The position numbers and the translations under genes are program-made. A stretch of 64,000 bases of DNA from Microbacterium schleiferi (lineage in GTDB: Bacteria; Actinomycetota; Actinomycetes; Actinomycetales; Microbacteriaceae): positions 1,302,001 through 1,366,000 of the forward strand of contig NZ_CP064760.1 in the NCBI RefSeq assembly GCF_015565955.1, in the 5' to 3' direction. Positions 63,813 through 64,000 of this stretch are shown in pieces. Within the stretch, counting starts at the first letter, position 1. Every line of letters begins with the position of its first letter. The notes below the pieces were generated by a model. That model did not search any database. It saw only the letters and a list, made by a program, of their open reading frames with translations, and was not told where the DNA came from.

Positions 63813-64000
63813 TCACGGCGCCGCCGCTGCACCCCGCACAACGAGAGCCGGCTCAATAATGATGTGGCGTTGCGTCTCGGGCGGGAGATCCCCGACCGCA
63901 GAACCGCTCTCGCCCATCAACAGGCGCAATGCGCCGGCGGCGACCTGCTCGGGGCGTTGTTCGACGCTACTGAGCTCCATCGCCTCGGCAGCGGGAGTGT
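63813..64000 (-). CDS. LacI-family regulator C-terminus, cut by window edge
   Basis: The last about 61 residues read on the minus strand to TGA at 63813-63815. The segment SVEQRPEQVAAGALRLLMGE followed by TQRHIIIEPALVVRGA matches the end of LacI/GalR sensor domains (typical SVDQ....G..A...L...I.....I.PELVVRES). The DNA-binding part lies beyond the window, so target and effector are unknown. Confidence 0.82.
   Translation of the reverse strand, partial: TPAAEAMELSSVEQRPEQVAAGALRLLMGESGSAVGDLPPETQRHIIIEPALVVRGAAAAP

Overview
The window is high-GC DNA from an actinobacterium of the family Microbacteriaceae, most likely Microbacterium or a close relative. The evidence is the murG/murC-ftsQ-ftsZ-yggS-sepF-yggT-divIVA division cluster without ftsA, an actinobacterial respiratory supercomplex (diheme QcrC, three-segment Rieske QcrA, CtaC/D/E/F with CtaF as the small subunit IV), and the gene order lspA-rluD-NUDIX-dnaE-hisD-nrdR-pyrD. 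No rRNA, tRNA, CRISPR array, integrase or transposase gene was seen.

Layout. 1-255: end of murG. 308-9806: a catabolic cassette inserted between murG and murC. It has a divergent SorC-type regulator, a DctP/Q/M TRAP transporter, SDR, MaoC hydratase, acyl-CoA ligase, a fused AccD/AccA-like carboxyltransferase and an alpha/beta hydrolase. 9939-17755: cell division and envelope genes, lspA and rluD. 17827-25436: VKOR-like protein, NUDIX hydrolase, replicative polymerase dnaE, hisD, nrdR, pyrD. 25437-29406: an unusual cluster with an amino-acid-hydroxylase-like 2-oxoglutarate/Fe(II) oxygenase, an ATP-grasp ligase and two complementary alanine-racemase-like proteins. 29407-29754: a repeat-filled convergent intergenic region. 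29755-41647: DUF3043 protein, M20 dipeptidase, Fe-S carrier, then ctaCDF (+) facing ctaE-qcrCAB (-), with an EamA transporter and a rhodanese between them. 41751-49224: trpD, small membrane protein, PHP protein, a 38-residue Cys-rich protein, MFS transporter, 5'-3' exonuclease and three exported proteins. 49360-53831: two-component system next to ApbE, a flavinylation target and a ferric-reductase-like flavocytochrome. 53907-64000: YchJ, carbonic anhydrase, atypical pyruvate kinase, AAA ATPase, lipoprotein, Zn alcohol dehydrogenase, LuxR regulator, DUF427, Lon-N-like protein, DUF3054, TrhO and the end of a LacI regulator.

Main discoveries. (1) The oxygenase/ATP-grasp/double-racemase cluster is a candidate for making or attaching the unusual amino acids (3-hydroxyglutamate, D-amino acids) of Microbacteriaceae group B peptidoglycan. 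One racemase protein keeps the PLP lysine but has a divergent C-terminal domain. The other has Arg in place of the lysine but a conserved C-terminal domain, which suggests a heterodimer. (2) Two roughly 90-bp intergenic elements, each with 21-bp perfect inverted arms, an inner hairpin and identical unpaired segments, differ by compensatory changes; both lie between convergent genes. (3) The murG-murC junction is interrupted by about 9.7 kb.

Quality warning. At least fifteen one-base losses in short G/C runs break twelve genes here, including the normally essential divIVA. All are corrected by adding one G or C. This pattern points to systematic homopolymer under-calling in the sequence rather than gene decay, so those genes are described as they would read after correction.
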